Assembly (NCBI RefSeq): GCF_900111645.1
Contig: NZ_FOHQ01000001.1
Span: 62,001-126,000 of the forward strand
DNA length: 64,000 nucleotides
Source of the DNA: Methanococcoides vulcani
Lineage (GTDB): Archaea > Halobacteriota > Methanosarcinia > Methanosarcinales > Methanosarcinaceae
Reading direction: 5' to 3'
The notes below the pieces were generated by a model. The model was not told where the DNA came from. It made no database searches and saw only the letters and a program-made list of their open reading frames with translations. Position numbers and translations under genes: made by a program. Shown here piece after piece: positions 45,425-53,852 of the stretch; the stretch's first letter is position 1, and each line of letters opens with the position of its first letter.

Positions 45425-45910
45425 ATGGCTCCTCCTTCAGGCAACATTATGATAGACAATACAAAAGTATTTAGAAAAATAATCGATTCAATAACGACCC
45501 TTGTCCTGTACATCCTTCTCCTGACACTGGTCGTTGGAATGGCTAAAACAGTGCTGGACCTGAGGTTCACTATATTCTCATCTCTGGATGTTGGTTTTAA
45601 TCACATGGTCTCCAGTGTCCTCACGATCTTCATACTGATCGACCTGTTCAACACTTTTGTAGATTACCACGAGCATGAGCGCATCAAACTGACATACGTT
45701 ACTGACGCCACCATCCTGATCGTGATGCGCGAGATCGCTGTGGGCATGTACGCAAAGGAGTTCGAGTCCGGATTCATCCTTGCTCTTGCAGCACTGATAC
45801 TGGTACTTGGAATTGTGCGTGTGCTTGCGATCAGGTATTCACCTGAGGACCTGCATGATATTGTGCCATCATTTATGACCGGAAAGCAAAAAGAAACAGG
45901 AAATGAATGA
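45425..45910 (+). CDS. PsiE-like four-helix membrane protein
   Basis: About 161 aa with four membrane helices (ITTLVLYILLLTLVVGMA, MVSSVLTIFILIDLFNTFV, ATILIVMREIAVGMY, ILALAALILVLGIVRVLAI), like the phosphate-starvation-inducible PsiE family. I use the ATG at 45425 because a TATA box (CTATATAT, 45382-45389) makes the ATG at 45395 too close to serve; the ATG at 45449 is also possible. Its last about 135 bases recur, altered, at 51063-51209 (see findings). Confidence 0.8.
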   Translation: MAPPSGNIMIDNTKVFRKIIDSITTLVLYILLLTLVVGMAKTVLDLRFTIFSSLDVGFNHMVSSVLTIFILIDLFNTFVDYHEHERIKLTYVTDATILIVMREIAVGMYAKEFESGFILALAALILVLGIVRVLAIRYSPEDLHDIVPSFMTGKQKETGNE

Positions 45911-45951
45911 GGTTTAAGACAACAGGGATGTTTCTATATCTAGACAGGATC

Positions 45952-46536
45952 TCACTTTTCGGACCTATATCTGAACTCAAAACCAAGGTGATTCAACGCA
46001 AACAATGCCATCATCATCACAGCAATGAGATAGAAAACCGCTGCATAGGATGCGAGCATATAATTTATGAGATTACCACATGCCAATCCTACATCCATAT
46101 ACGAGAACACACTGATCGCTCTACTGGATATTGGATAAAAATAATGTATGCCGCCTCTGGCAAGATCATCCAGCAATAGATGCGAAAGGGACGCAGACTC
46201 GGCAAAAAGCCCCATATATACAGCCTTGCCAAATTCCCGATATAGCATATATCCAATAATCGCTCCAAACAGGAGTGCAAAGGAACTGAACAGCAGTGAA
46301 TGCGTTGGGATTGGTCCGATCAGGGTGTGTTCCAGAGTACCATTCACAATGATATTATAACCAGCCGTAATGTCCGGGTACAGTGCAAAAAACGCTCCTA
46401 TAAACAGCAGCAACAGGAGATGCCTGATATCTCTGGATGAAATATCTCTGCGAAGGAGCGCCACAAAGATTGTATAGACTGCTATTGCACAGATGCAGAA
46501 CACGAAGAACATAACATGCGCAACTGGATATGGCAT
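45952..46536 (-). CDS. YdjM-like membrane-bound metal-dependent hydrolase
   Basis: 194 aa with about five membrane helices. Conserved YdjM/DUF457 positions: MPYPVAHVMFF (His near the N terminus), FALYPDITAGY (D), TLIGPIPTHSLLFSS (H) and SASLSHLLLDDLARGG (HxxxD). These form the presumed metal site. Function poorly known. It converges with psiE, about 40 bases apart. Confidence 0.8.
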   Translation of the reverse strand: MPYPVAHVMFFVFCICAIAVYTIFVALLRRDISSRDIRHLLLLLFIGAFFALYPDITAGYNIIVNGTLEHTLIGPIPTHSLLFSSFALLFGAIIGYMLYREFGKAVYMGLFAESASLSHLLLDDLARGGIHYFYPISSRAISVFSYMDVGLACGNLINYMLASYAAVFYLIAVMMMALFALNHLGFEFRYRSEK

Positions 46537-46677
46537 ATTAATAGATAGAACACCTGAGGGTATAAAATTATCTGAGATATGCTGGTGGGGTGTTTAATGG
46601 CTCTACTACTGATCCAATGAAAAGATCATTCTCCAAAATTCCGCTTCACACTCTATGCCCTTTCACCATCACCACAA

Positions 46678-47163
46678 TCACTTCTCCATCCGAATCGTTA
46701 TACTCTCATTAGTATCTTCCAAAACAGAATACATCACAGAACTATCCCATTCTACATGTGAACCATCGGCATTAAAATCCCCGAAAATCATCACATTCCC
46801 ACTCATATTCTCTCTCACAACCAGATACTCCAAATCATAATATTCAATCGTATCATTAGTTATTTTAATCAAAGACTCTTCCTTCTCGAAAACCTCTTCT
46901 TCCAATCTGTCAATCCTCTGGTTATCCTGCATCGTCAGATTCACATGATTGTTCTGAACATCTCCCATCAAAACAATAGTATCCACAACTTCCTCAACAA
47001 GTCCATTGCTCTGCAAAACCATGCCAATAGCCGCCAGCCCAAAGATCAGGCCAACTAGGCCAATACCCACTCCAATCTTTGCAATCTTGACAGCCTCCTC
47101 ATTATCCTCAACACCGACCTCTCTCATTAAGACTCTCATACCTTCTTTTTGCTTATCGTTCAT
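46678..47163 (-). CDS. Uncharacterised single-pass membrane protein
   Basis: 161 aa from ATG 47163 (GTG 47172 is also in frame). After a charged 30-residue N terminus there is one membrane helix (VGIGLVGLIFGLAAIGMVL), a heptad-rich stretch (QDNQRIDRLEEEVFEKEESL) and a small beta domain at the C terminus. No family recognised. Same direction as sufE, which ends 21 bases upstream, so it could be a last gene of that operon. Confidence 0.6.
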   Translation of the reverse strand: MNDKQKEGMRVLMREVGVEDNEEAVKIAKIGVGIGLVGLIFGLAAIGMVLQSNGLVEEVVDTIVLMGDVQNNHVNLTMQDNQRIDRLEEEVFEKEESLIKITNDTIEYYDLEYLVVRENMSGNVMIFGDFNADGSHVEWDSSVMYSVLEDTNESITIRMEK

Positions 47164-47184
47164 CTCAATCACATCCCATCTTAA

Positions 47185-47601
47185 TCAATTTATTTGGGAA
47201 GCCTCTTTTTCAGCTACCTCTTTTATCCTACTGATGATCGACTCCAGTCCATTTGATCTTGCAGGGGAGAGATTTGACTTCAATCCAATTTTGTCAATAA
47301 AATATAGGTCAGCATTTAATATCTCTTGAGGGGCTCGGTTGTTTACTACCTTAGCTACAAGAGCAATGATCCCTTTAGTTATCATCGCATCACTATCGAG
47401 ATCAAAGATCAATTTGCCATCTTTATTATAACTTCTGATCCAAACTTTGGATTGGCATCCGCTGATCGAATTGTCTTCAGTCTTAAACTCTTCATCCATC
47501 GGTTCGAGTTCTTTAGCAAAAGAAATAAGGAGACCATATTTGTCAAACCATTCAAGACCGTCAAATTCTTTTATAATTTCATCCTGAATAGCATCGTTCA
47601 C
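47185..47601 (-). CDS. sufE: SufE-type sulfur acceptor protein
   Basis: 138 aa. The persulfide-accepting cysteine is in NSISGCQSKVWIRS (Cys49), and the family features EEFKTEDNSISGCQS and SNLSPARSNGLESIISRIKEVA are intact. SufE takes sulfane sulfur from SufS and hands it on. It overlaps sufS by 4 bp and is the fourth gene of the eanB-eanA-sufS-sufE unit, where I infer it carries sulfur to the rhodanese rather than, or as well as, to Fe-S assembly. No SufBCD is nearby. Confidence 0.9.
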   Translation of the reverse strand: MNDAIQDEIIKEFDGLEWFDKYGLLISFAKELEPMDEEFKTEDNSISGCQSKVWIRSYNKDGKLIFDLDSDAMITKGIIALVAKVVNNRAPQEILNADLYFIDKIGLKSNLSPARSNGLESIISRIKEVAEKEASQIN

Positions 47602-48779
47602 TTGTACATCATCTCTACTTTATTTATTCCTTCAACCAGCATGTCAACATCTTCTTTTGTATTATACAATGCAAAACTTGCTCTCACTGTGCCTTCTACT
47701 CCGAGGAATCTCATCAGTGGCTGGGCACAATGATGTCCGGTCCTGACAGCAACCCCCATCTTGTCTAATATCAATCCTGTATCATAATGGTGAATATTGT
47801 CCAGATTGAATGAGACAGCTCCGCACATCTCATTAGTATTTCCATAAACTGTCACAATATCCATTTCCAGCAGTTTATCTCTTGCGTAGGAATGGACATC
47901 ATGCTCATGCTTTTTTATTTTATCCATGCCTATTTTTTGCATGTGATCAATTGCTGCACCGATACTTATTGCTCCTGCAATATCTGGTGTGCCTGCTTCA
48001 AACCTCAAAGGAGGATCTAGATAAGTTGTTTTTTCAAGACTTACTTTATCAACCATGCCCCCTCCGCCTATTGCCGGCATAATATCACTGAAGCGATCGC
48101 TTGTATAAAGCACTCCAACTCCGGTTGATGCATACATCTTATGGCCTGAGAAAGCCAAAAAGTCGCAATCGATGTCTTTTACGTCAAGAGGTAAATGCTG
48201 TATTGACTGGGCTGCATCCACCAGAACCGGGATGTCGTGATCTTTGGCAATTTCAGTGATCTCTTTGATCTCATTTACAGAACCAAGAACATTTGAAACA
48301 TGAGCTATCGCTATCAATTTTGTTTTATTCGTGATCTCCATTGAGTCTATCAGCAAATTGCAATCGTCATCCATCGGAATTGCCTTTACTTTTGCTCCTG
48401 CAAGCTGCCATGGTACAATATTTGAGTGGTGTTCCACACCGGTTACCAAAACTTCGTTTCCCCTTAAGGAAGATCCAAGCGAGCGTGCGACCTGATTAAT
48501 GGAACCGGTTGTTCCGGAAGTAAATGTCACTTCACTCGGGTTGCGAGCACCTATGAAGTCACTAACTTTTTTTCTTGCTTCCTCATACCTTTCACTTGAG
48601 ACCTCGCTCAGGTAATGCACGCCCCTATGGATATTACTATAATCTGTCCTATAGAACTCAGATATCGTATCGATCACAGAGTCTGGTTTTTGGGTTGTTG
48701 CTGCATTGTCAAGATAAACCAATCTTTTCCCGTACACCTTTTGTGCAAGTATCGGAAAATCTTTTGCAAAATCTGTCAT
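47598..48779 (-). CDS. sufS: Cysteine desulfurase (SufS group)
   Basis: 393-aa PLP enzyme releasing sulfur from cysteine. PLP lysine in AFSGHKMYASTG (Lys214), cofactor histidine region TGVEHHSNIVPWQ, aspartate in VLVDAAQSIQH, and the short group II catalytic loop with Cys351 in RTGHHCAQPLM. The pairing with SufE fits group II desulfurases, which need an acceptor. It overlaps eanA upstream by 4 bp and sufE downstream by 4 bp. Confidence 0.93.
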   Translation of the reverse strand: MTDFAKDFPILAQKVYGKRLVYLDNAATTQKPDSVIDTISEFYRTDYSNIHRGVHYLSEVSSERYEEARKKVSDFIGARNPSEVTFTSGTTGSINQVARSLGSSLRGNEVLVTGVEHHSNIVPWQLAGAKVKAIPMDDDCNLLIDSMEITNKTKLIAIAHVSNVLGSVNEIKEITEIAKDHDIPVLVDAAQSIQHLPLDVKDIDCDFLAFSGHKMYASTGVGVLYTSDRFSDIMPAIGGGGMVDKVSLEKTTYLDPPLRFEAGTPDIAGAISIGAAIDHMQKIGMDKIKKHEHDVHSYARDKLLEMDIVTVYGNTNEMCGAVSFNLDNIHHYDTGLILDKMGVAVRTGHHCAQPLMRFLGVEGTVRASFALYNTKEDVDMLVEGINKVEMMYK

Positions 48780-49738
48780 CTTTTCACCATTTCAACAAGA
48801 GAGAACCATTTTTTATCATCGCTAAAGATATTCTCTACGGAAAGCCCTGCAGCCTCTGCCATTTTTTTGATACCATCAACAGTATATTTGTGAGAATTTT
48901 CTGTGTGGATCATCTCTCCTTTTTTGAAGATTATTTTCTCATTTAATATGGGGCTTGCTACTTCCTGATCTGTTTTTGCTTTCAGGTGCATCTCGATCCG
49001 GGAATATTCCCTGTTGAAGAATGCAACATGCTCAAATTCCTCCGGATCAAAATCGGTCTCAAGATGATCATTTGCAACCTTCAATATGTTCTTATTGAAT
49101 TCTGCAGTGATCCCCTGGCTATCATTGTAGGCTTTCTCGATGATGCCAATATCTTTTACCATATCCACTCCAAGGAGAAGCCTATCGTTCTCATTCATGA
49201 CCTTGCCGAGATCTGCCATGAATTCAATTGCTTTTTCTTCAGTAAGATTGCCGTTTGTGCTTCCGAAGAAACAGAAGAACCTTTTTCTTTTTCCCGGAAT
49301 CTTTTCAATATGCTCAAGGAAGTCAGCAGTAATACCATGGATTCCCATTTCGGGATATTTATCCTGAAGGTTACAGGCAGATTTCTCTATAGAATCTTTG
49401 CAGACGTCAACTGGATAGTATACTATAGTCTGACGAATCTCTCTTGGCACTTCATCGAGAAATACTGAAATTTTAGAACAGTCCCCACTTCCAAGCTCCA
49501 CAAGATCGCTTTCTTCCAGCTCTTGTTTCAATTTTTGAGCAGTTGACCTAAGCAATGGGATCTCGATCTTTGAAGAATAGTATTCTTCTAACTTAGTGAT
49601 CTTCTCATACAATTCGGATCCATGATGGTCGTAGAAGAACATGGAAGGAAGTGTTTTAGGATCTGATCTCAGGCACGCTGCTAGTTTTTCCCTAATGGAA
49701 CTATCTCCGATCTTTGGCATGAAATCTTCTATGATCAT
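48776..49738 (-). CDS. eanA: Histidine N-alpha-methyltransferase (EgtD/EanA-like)
   Basis: 320-aa SAM-dependent methyltransferase of the EgtD family, which trimethylates histidine to hercynine. Seen: the family N-terminal signature FFYDHHGSELYEKITKLEEYY (residues 34-54, in two blocks), SAM motif VELGSGDC (80-87), YYPVDVCKDSIEKSA, RFFCFFGSTNGNL and DRLLLGVDMVKD. There is no FGE-type EgtB sulfoxide synthase beside it. Instead the rhodanese gene upstream (4-bp overlap) matches the anaerobic EanB enzyme. Other trimethylated-histidine products cannot be excluded. Confidence 0.85.
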   Translation of the reverse strand: MIIEDFMPKIGDSSIREKLAACLRSDPKTLPSMFFYDHHGSELYEKITKLEEYYSSKIEIPLLRSTAQKLKQELEESDLVELGSGDCSKISVFLDEVPREIRQTIVYYPVDVCKDSIEKSACNLQDKYPEMGIHGITADFLEHIEKIPGKRKRFFCFFGSTNGNLTEEKAIEFMADLGKVMNENDRLLLGVDMVKDIGIIEKAYNDSQGITAEFNKNILKVANDHLETDFDPEEFEHVAFFNREYSRIEMHLKAKTDQEVASPILNEKIIFKKGEMIHTENSHKYTVDGIKKMAEAAGLSVENIFSDDKKWFSLVEMVKR

Positions 49739-50997
49739 TGTTTGGGTACTCCCCTTTCAGAAGGAAGATCGTTATTGCTCCATTCAAGCCATCCACCATC
49801 ATAGACTGCTGCTTTATCCCAGCCCATAAGCCATGCGTTAAAGAAAGCTTCACTACCCCTCCAGCCTGTTCCGCAGTAGAATGCGTTGCGCTTTTCGGGA
49901 ACAATTCCGATCTTCTCCCAAATTTCTGCAACTTCCTGAGCTTCGCTCATGGTATGATCCAGGTTCCTGTAGTTTTCCATGTGGTAGGCATCTGTTCCGC
50001 AATCTCCGAATACTGCTCCCGGGATCCTTCCCTTCTCCTCAATATAATGATAACCACTTACTTCTCCAATGTATTCTCTCCAGCTTCTAATGCACACCAG
50101 GTTTTTGTCAGGAGAGGAAAGGATCTCTTTTGCTTCTTCAAGATCAACAAGAATTTCCGGTTTTTGAGGAATGTCAATTCCAAAAGATACTTTATTATTT
50201 TTAGCAGGATCCTTGGTGATCTCATAACCTGAATCAAGCCATGACTGAATACCGCCATTAAGTATGCGAACATCTTTTACGCCGGCATAAAGCATGATGA
50301 ATGCGCACCTCATTGCACCCAGATGGCCTGCGCTGCTTCCTGGAAACGGATCATCATTATTTGGTGAGGAGAATCTTCCATAAAGAATGACTGTGGTATC
50401 ATGTGTTATGCCTGCATTTTCCAGGACTTCCTTTAGTTCTTCAGGCGAGCGGCGATTCCATGTGTCCTCATATTCAAGGGAGTTGGTGTCAATAGATATT
50501 GCTCCCGGAATATGCCCTTTCTCATAATCGGAAGGGTTCCTGTAGTGAGAATGACATAACACGAACTTATTATTGTTATATTCCGGCGCGTTATTTGTAG
50601 TGATCAATTGATCGAGCCAATCCGCTGAGACCAGTTGACTGTATCTTTCAAGATGTTCCATGGGTAGATCTTTTTCCGCCCATTCAAGAAAAGAGTTGAA
50701 AACAGTTACATCAGGGTAGCCGGCCTTTTCAAATTGCCTTGCCACTTCTTCTGTTTTATGCATGTCATACCCATAAATGACCAGAGGATCTTCCGGCAGA
50801 ATTCCTTTATTTCTGACGATCTCTATCCAGTCAATATAGTGTAACCATTTGTACGGTAGCGTTTTTGCACCTTTTATGTGTCCGCCTCTTGCCTCTCCAC
50901 CTTCCTTCCATCCATTATAAGCATCAATAGGCCTGATATCAATTACCTTATACTTATGCAAGTTTTCAGCTAATTCTTTAGTTGTAATTTCCCCCAT
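49735..50997 (-). CDS. eanB: Triple-rhodanese sulfurtransferase, probable ergothioneine synthase (EanB-like)
   Basis: 420 aa in three rhodanese-like domains (about 5-115, 120-255, 285-412). Only the last has a catalytic cysteine loop, YCGTGWRG (Cys375). From memory, Chlorobium EanB uses Cys412 with Cys184, Cys339, Cys370, Tyr353 and Thr414. Here Cys302, Cys333, Cys375, Tyr316 and Thr377 all fall at a constant offset of 37, and Cys148 at 36. EanB puts sulfur from polysulfide directly onto C2 of trimethylhistidine without oxygen. First gene of a four-gene unit with 4-bp overlaps throughout; AATAATATAATAATTAAG lies in the 5' region as a possible TATA. Confidence 0.85.
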   Translation of the reverse strand: MGEITTKELAENLHKYKVIDIRPIDAYNGWKEGGEARGGHIKGAKTLPYKWLHYIDWIEIVRNKGILPEDPLVIYGYDMHKTEEVARQFEKAGYPDVTVFNSFLEWAEKDLPMEHLERYSQLVSADWLDQLITTNNAPEYNNNKFVLCHSHYRNPSDYEKGHIPGAISIDTNSLEYEDTWNRRSPEELKEVLENAGITHDTTVILYGRFSSPNNDDPFPGSSAGHLGAMRCAFIMLYAGVKDVRILNGGIQSWLDSGYEITKDPAKNNKVSFGIDIPQKPEILVDLEEAKEILSSPDKNLVCIRSWREYIGEVSGYHYIEEKGRIPGAVFGDCGTDAYHMENYRNLDHTMSEAQEVAEIWEKIGIVPEKRNAFYCGTGWRGSEAFFNAWLMGWDKAAVYDGGWLEWSNNDLPSERGVPKQ

Positions 50998-51062
50998 ACA
51001 ATATAATTTATCTTAATTATTATATTATTGTTTGGGATTTGACATTGTAATAATCCTTAGAT

Positions 51063-51209
51063 GCCGGATTCATCCTTGCTCTTGCAGCATTGATACTGGT
51101 ACTGGGAATCGTGCGTAGGCTTGCGATCAGGTATTCTCCGGAGGAACTGCATGATCTTGTACCATCATTTATGACCGGGAAGCAAAAAGGAAATGGTGAA
51201 AGCACATAA
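51063..51209 (+). pseudogene. 3'-end fragment of a second psiE copy
   Basis: Reads AGFILALAALILVLGIVRRL then AIRYSPEELHDLVPSFMTGKQKGNGEST and TAA, and matches the psiE 3' end (45768-45903) with about 11 differences in 125 bases by eye. There is no start or N-terminal part. It lies 65 bases upstream of eanB (opposite strand) and directly before the decayed integrase, so together with psiE it brackets the 45.9-51.0 kb block. Confidence 0.85.
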
Positions 51210-51212
51210 GGG

Positions 51213-51920
51213 GATTTTGTCAAGCTGAGTCAGCGTATTATAACGCCCTTCCCGACCCTGTGTACGGTATGTCAGGACAATGGCACTGAGGGTCGGCCCG
51301 ATCCCTCCCAGTGCGAACAGACCGACCACCTCACAATCAACGAGTATCAAACCCTGCTCAGAGCAGTTGAGGTGAAGTATGATGGAATGGAAAGGAAAGG
51401 AAGGCTCTCAGGAACCTTCAGATTAAGGAAAGGAACAAACTCCTCTTGCAGATGATGTGGGTTACAGGAGGAAGGATTAGCGATGTTCTGAGTATCAGGA
51501 CTGAGGATATTGATTTCAACAAACTGACAATCCGCTTCTATGTGAAAAATAGGAGGATTTGGCATACATTGAGTATTGATTCGGATATTGCATTGATTAT
51601 TTCCAATTATATCAGGACATGGAAGGGTTGAAGGCGTGCTTTTCAAGGGCTTTGGCAAGGACGAGAAGGTGATTACGAGGCAGTATGTCAATAGGATGCT
51701 TGAAGAGTACTCGGAAATTGCAGGAATAAGGAAGATTCATCCACACTTTTTCAGGCATGGATTGGCGACGTATTTGCTGTCACAAGGTGTTCCTATGGAA
51801 GTTATTTCGTTCAGGTTGAATCATAGCAGTACGATGACTACTGCGAAGTATTGTGCGAGGATTACACCGGATATTGAAAGAGACTTTATTAAGCAGCATG
51901 TGGGGAGTTTGATGGGGTGA
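51213..51920 (+). pseudogene. Frameshifted tyrosine recombinase (XerCD-like integrase)
   Basis: Three frames join into one integrase. Frame 1 (from about 51213) has a cysteine-containing start (TLCTVCQDNGTEGRPDPSQC) and EYQTLLRAVEVKYDGMERKG. Frame 2 (about 51400-51631) has KERNKLLLQMMWVTGGRISD, which includes the first catalytic Arg. Frame 3 (51636-51920) has IHPHFFRHGLATYLLSQGVP (HxxR) and the nucleophile region STMTTAKYCARI. Two frameshifts (near 51400 and 51625) and no clear start codon make it non-functional. Confidence 0.85.
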
Positions 51921-52161
51921 TGGAAAATAGCTACAGTAGAAGGAGCATCTGTTTGACATTTCCGATTTTGAAGGAATAGGAGGTTCGGATTCCTCCCCCC
52001 ATATTTATTGGTGGATACAATAACAAAGCCGATGTTGGAGGACTCGCATTCGAATGATTTGCTTTTGATTTCCAGTGGAAATGTGGGCAGTCACAACATA
52101 TTAAAATATTAAAAAGTTTATATATGTTTAAAAATCCATTCCGAATATCCGGAATGAAAAC

Positions 52162-52356
52162 TTATTCTTCCTCAGAGGGTGTTTCGATCTCAACTATCTC
52201 GGCATCCATAGCATTGTTCTTGACAGACTCTATACCATTCAAGCAGCCTGCTTTGGTCGAATAGCCCTGACCTGTTGCTATGATTTCTCCATTCCTTGCT
52301 TTGAGCCTGAACCTGTATTTTCCACTCTTGTCAGTATATATCTCAAACTTTGACAT
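52162..52356 (-). CDS. DUF1508 (YegP-like) small protein
   Basis: 64 aa from ATG 52356: MSKFEIYTDKSGKYRFRLKA followed by RNGEIIATGQGYSTKAGCLNGIESVKNNA, a single DUF1508 unit. A GGGGTGAG ribosome site precedes it. YegP-like proteins are often linked with stress or with mobile regions; function unknown. The 240 bases between the integrase relic and this gene hold no gene; TTTATATATG at about 52120-52129 is a TATA-like element on the forward strand. Confidence 0.85.
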   Translation of the reverse strand: MSKFEIYTDKSGKYRFRLKARNGEIIATGQGYSTKAGCLNGIESVKNNAMDAEIVEIETPSEEE

Positions 52357-52480
52357 ATTCTCACCCCTTTCAGTAAAATAATCTATTAACAATGTGTTAC
52401 ACAGCAGCATAACACCGATTATTGACTTCTATTAAATTCTTATGCGGGTTTGACCTAAATACTTTTCGTTCGGAAAGCCT

Positions 52481-53503
52481 TTGTTCGTAATCTCCCTCGA
52501 CGAAAACTTCGATGGCGACATAAAAGTTATACAAAAAACTGACAATTCCGACCTCGAAACAAGAGTAGCTTCACTGGAACAACAGCTAAAATCGCTATCA
52601 GAAACCCATGCGACTGCCGGGATTCGAACCCGGGTTCTAAGCTTGGGAAGCTCCTCGAAAACGAGGTCAGTTGACTCATTTAACTCGTCAAAAATGGTTT
52701 CTGTTGGAGTTCCTAAAATTGATTACACATCTATAAAAATAGATTTTGAAAAATGGGTGTACAATAGAATTGGTGAACCCACTGCAAAATCATATATCAG
52801 ATATTTAGATCGATATCTGAAAGGCGTAGTGATAGAAAATATAGAGGATTTAATTAACATTTCAACCACTGTTAACAAAGGTTGGAATTCCTTTGCTAAA
52901 AGCATAAGAAATCTCATTAATTATTCTATAGAAAAACGTTTGATATCAAAAGAATGGGGCATCGAATTAAAGGAAGTACTTAAAATCAAGAAAAATGGAA
53001 CCGATACCTTCGTACCAAAAGACGAAACGGTTAGGGCTGTTTTAGATAAATGCGACAAAGAAGAAATGAAGTTACTTATGCAACTCATCTACTATAGTGG
53101 AATCAGAATTATAGAAGCAATCAAAATATTAACTGAATTTGACGATAAAAAATTACACTATGAAGAAGGTGTTGCATATTATGATCTTGATTGGGAACGC
53201 GGCAACAAAAAGGCCTTCAAAGCATTTATGCCTACAGATTTTGCAGGGCAATTGATGAAGGTAAACATAAATGAAGGTTATGCGAGAAGATACATTCGGG
53301 AAAGAGGACTTCCACTTAAATACGGACGAAATTTTTTCATAGATAAATGTGTAAAAGCAGGGATCCAAGAATCTCTGATTAAATACATGGTTGGACATTC
53401 TAATGGTTCTGTTTTGATGACAAATTATTTGGATAAGTTAAATAATTCGACTTTAAATTATAAAAAAGTCATTCCTTCTTTAATGGAAATCATAGCTATA
53501 TGA
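52481..53503 (+). CDS. int: SSV-type integrase with internal attachment site, intact
   Basis: 340-aa tyrosine recombinase of the archaeal SSV type. The N-terminal 45 residues are followed by a stretch (ATAGIRTRVLSLGSSSKT) encoded by a tRNA 3' half read in reverse, exactly as in SSV1 integrase where attP lies inside int. The catalytic domain has LIYYSGIRIIEAIKIL (first Arg), AYYDLDWERGNKKAF, YGRNFFIDKCVKAGI and VGHSNGSVLMTNYLD (His/Arg region altered to HSNG; Tyr nucleophile). Start is the TTG at 52481; an in-frame ATG at 52694 would remove the att part. Integration normally splits such genes, so an intact copy is unusual. Confidence 0.85.
   Translation: MFVISLDENFDGDIKVIQKTDNSDLETRVASLEQQLKSLSETHATAGIRTRVLSLGSSSKTRSVDSFNSSKMVSVGVPKIDYTSIKIDFEKWVYNRIGEPTAKSYIRYLDRYLKGVVIENIEDLINISTTVNKGWNSFAKSIRNLINYSIEKRLISKEWGIELKEVLKIKKNGTDTFVPKDETVRAVLDKCDKEEMKLLMQLIYYSGIRIIEAIKILTEFDDKKLHYEEGVAYYDLDWERGNKKAFKAFMPTDFAGQLMKVNINEGYARRYIRERGLPLKYGRNFFIDKCVKAGIQESLIKYMVGHSNGSVLMTNYLDKLNNSTLNYKKVIPSLMEIIAI
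52609..52652 (-). other. tRNA-Gly 3' half: attachment site (attP) inside the integrase gene
   Basis: On the reverse strand this reads anticodon loop TTCCCAA, 3' anticodon stem GCTTA, variable loop, T arm (CCGGG TTCGAAT CCCGG) and acceptor CAGTCGC plus discriminator A, i.e. the 3' half of a tRNA-Gly with anticodon CCC. The 5' side does not continue as tRNA. It is a 44-bp integration sequence, not a tRNA gene. Confidence 0.85.
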
Positions 53504-53516
53504 ATTTAAAAATACT

Positions 53517-53623
53517 GGATACAGGGCTGTGCAGCTACTACTGTTGGAAGCGCTCATTATCTAAATAAAGTGCAGCAGGCAAAAGATGAGTACAGGAGGA
53601 TTATGGGGAAGTTTTCGATATGA
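53517..53623 (+). pseudogene. Integrase C-terminal tail, fragment A
   Basis: Reads IQGCAATTVGSAHYLNKVQQ then AKDEYRRIMGKFSI and TGA, the C terminus of an SSV-type integrase around the catalytic tyrosine (HYLNKVQQA; compare the DFIQGR...QHY region of SSV1). No catalytic domain precedes it. It differs from the C terminus of the intact integrase just upstream, so it comes from another element. Confidence 0.75.
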
Positions 53624-53830
53624 TTCATGTGTGATGTTCACAGTTTCCAAAGATTGAACACATGGAACAGTTGGAACACTTCTCATGTATACAGTGTGAT
53701 GCATGGTATTTGCAAGTACAGTGTATTATTATCAAAAAATGATTTTAATAGAAAGGTAAAAGCGTACCATGTATTCTACTTCTCTGTATCTCTAGAAAGT
53801 GTTCCATGTGTACCAACCGTTCCATTTATG
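53624..53830. repeat. Iteron/inverted-repeat module, copy A
   Basis: The left arm (53654-53681) holds three 9-mers: TTGAACACA, TGGAACAGT, TGGAACACT. The right arm (53797-53825) holds the inverse of three such units (reading TGGAACGGT, TGGTACACA, TGGAACACT on the other strand). About 115 AT-rich bases lie between. The whole stretch, with the integrase tail before it, recurs at 58.6-58.89 kb. The 79-codon frame across it is not conserved as a protein pattern. It could be a replication origin of a former plasmid or virus, or a small inverted-repeat element. Confidence 0.6.
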
Positions 53831-53852
53831 ATTCCCTCTGCTGGGGAAGAAG

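Noticed and set aside
47185-48779. sufS-sufE as the general Fe-S assembly system
   Set aside because: No sufB, sufC, sufD or scaffold gene is near and the overlaps tie the pair to eanA; a dedicated sulfur supply fits better, though a double role remains possible.
51961-52012. tRNA-like tail after the first integrase relic (GGAGG TTCGGATT CCTCC followed by CCCCAT)
   Set aside because: The loop is eight bases, no anticodon arm pairs properly and the acceptor end fits no clear tRNA. Kept only as a possible worn attachment site.
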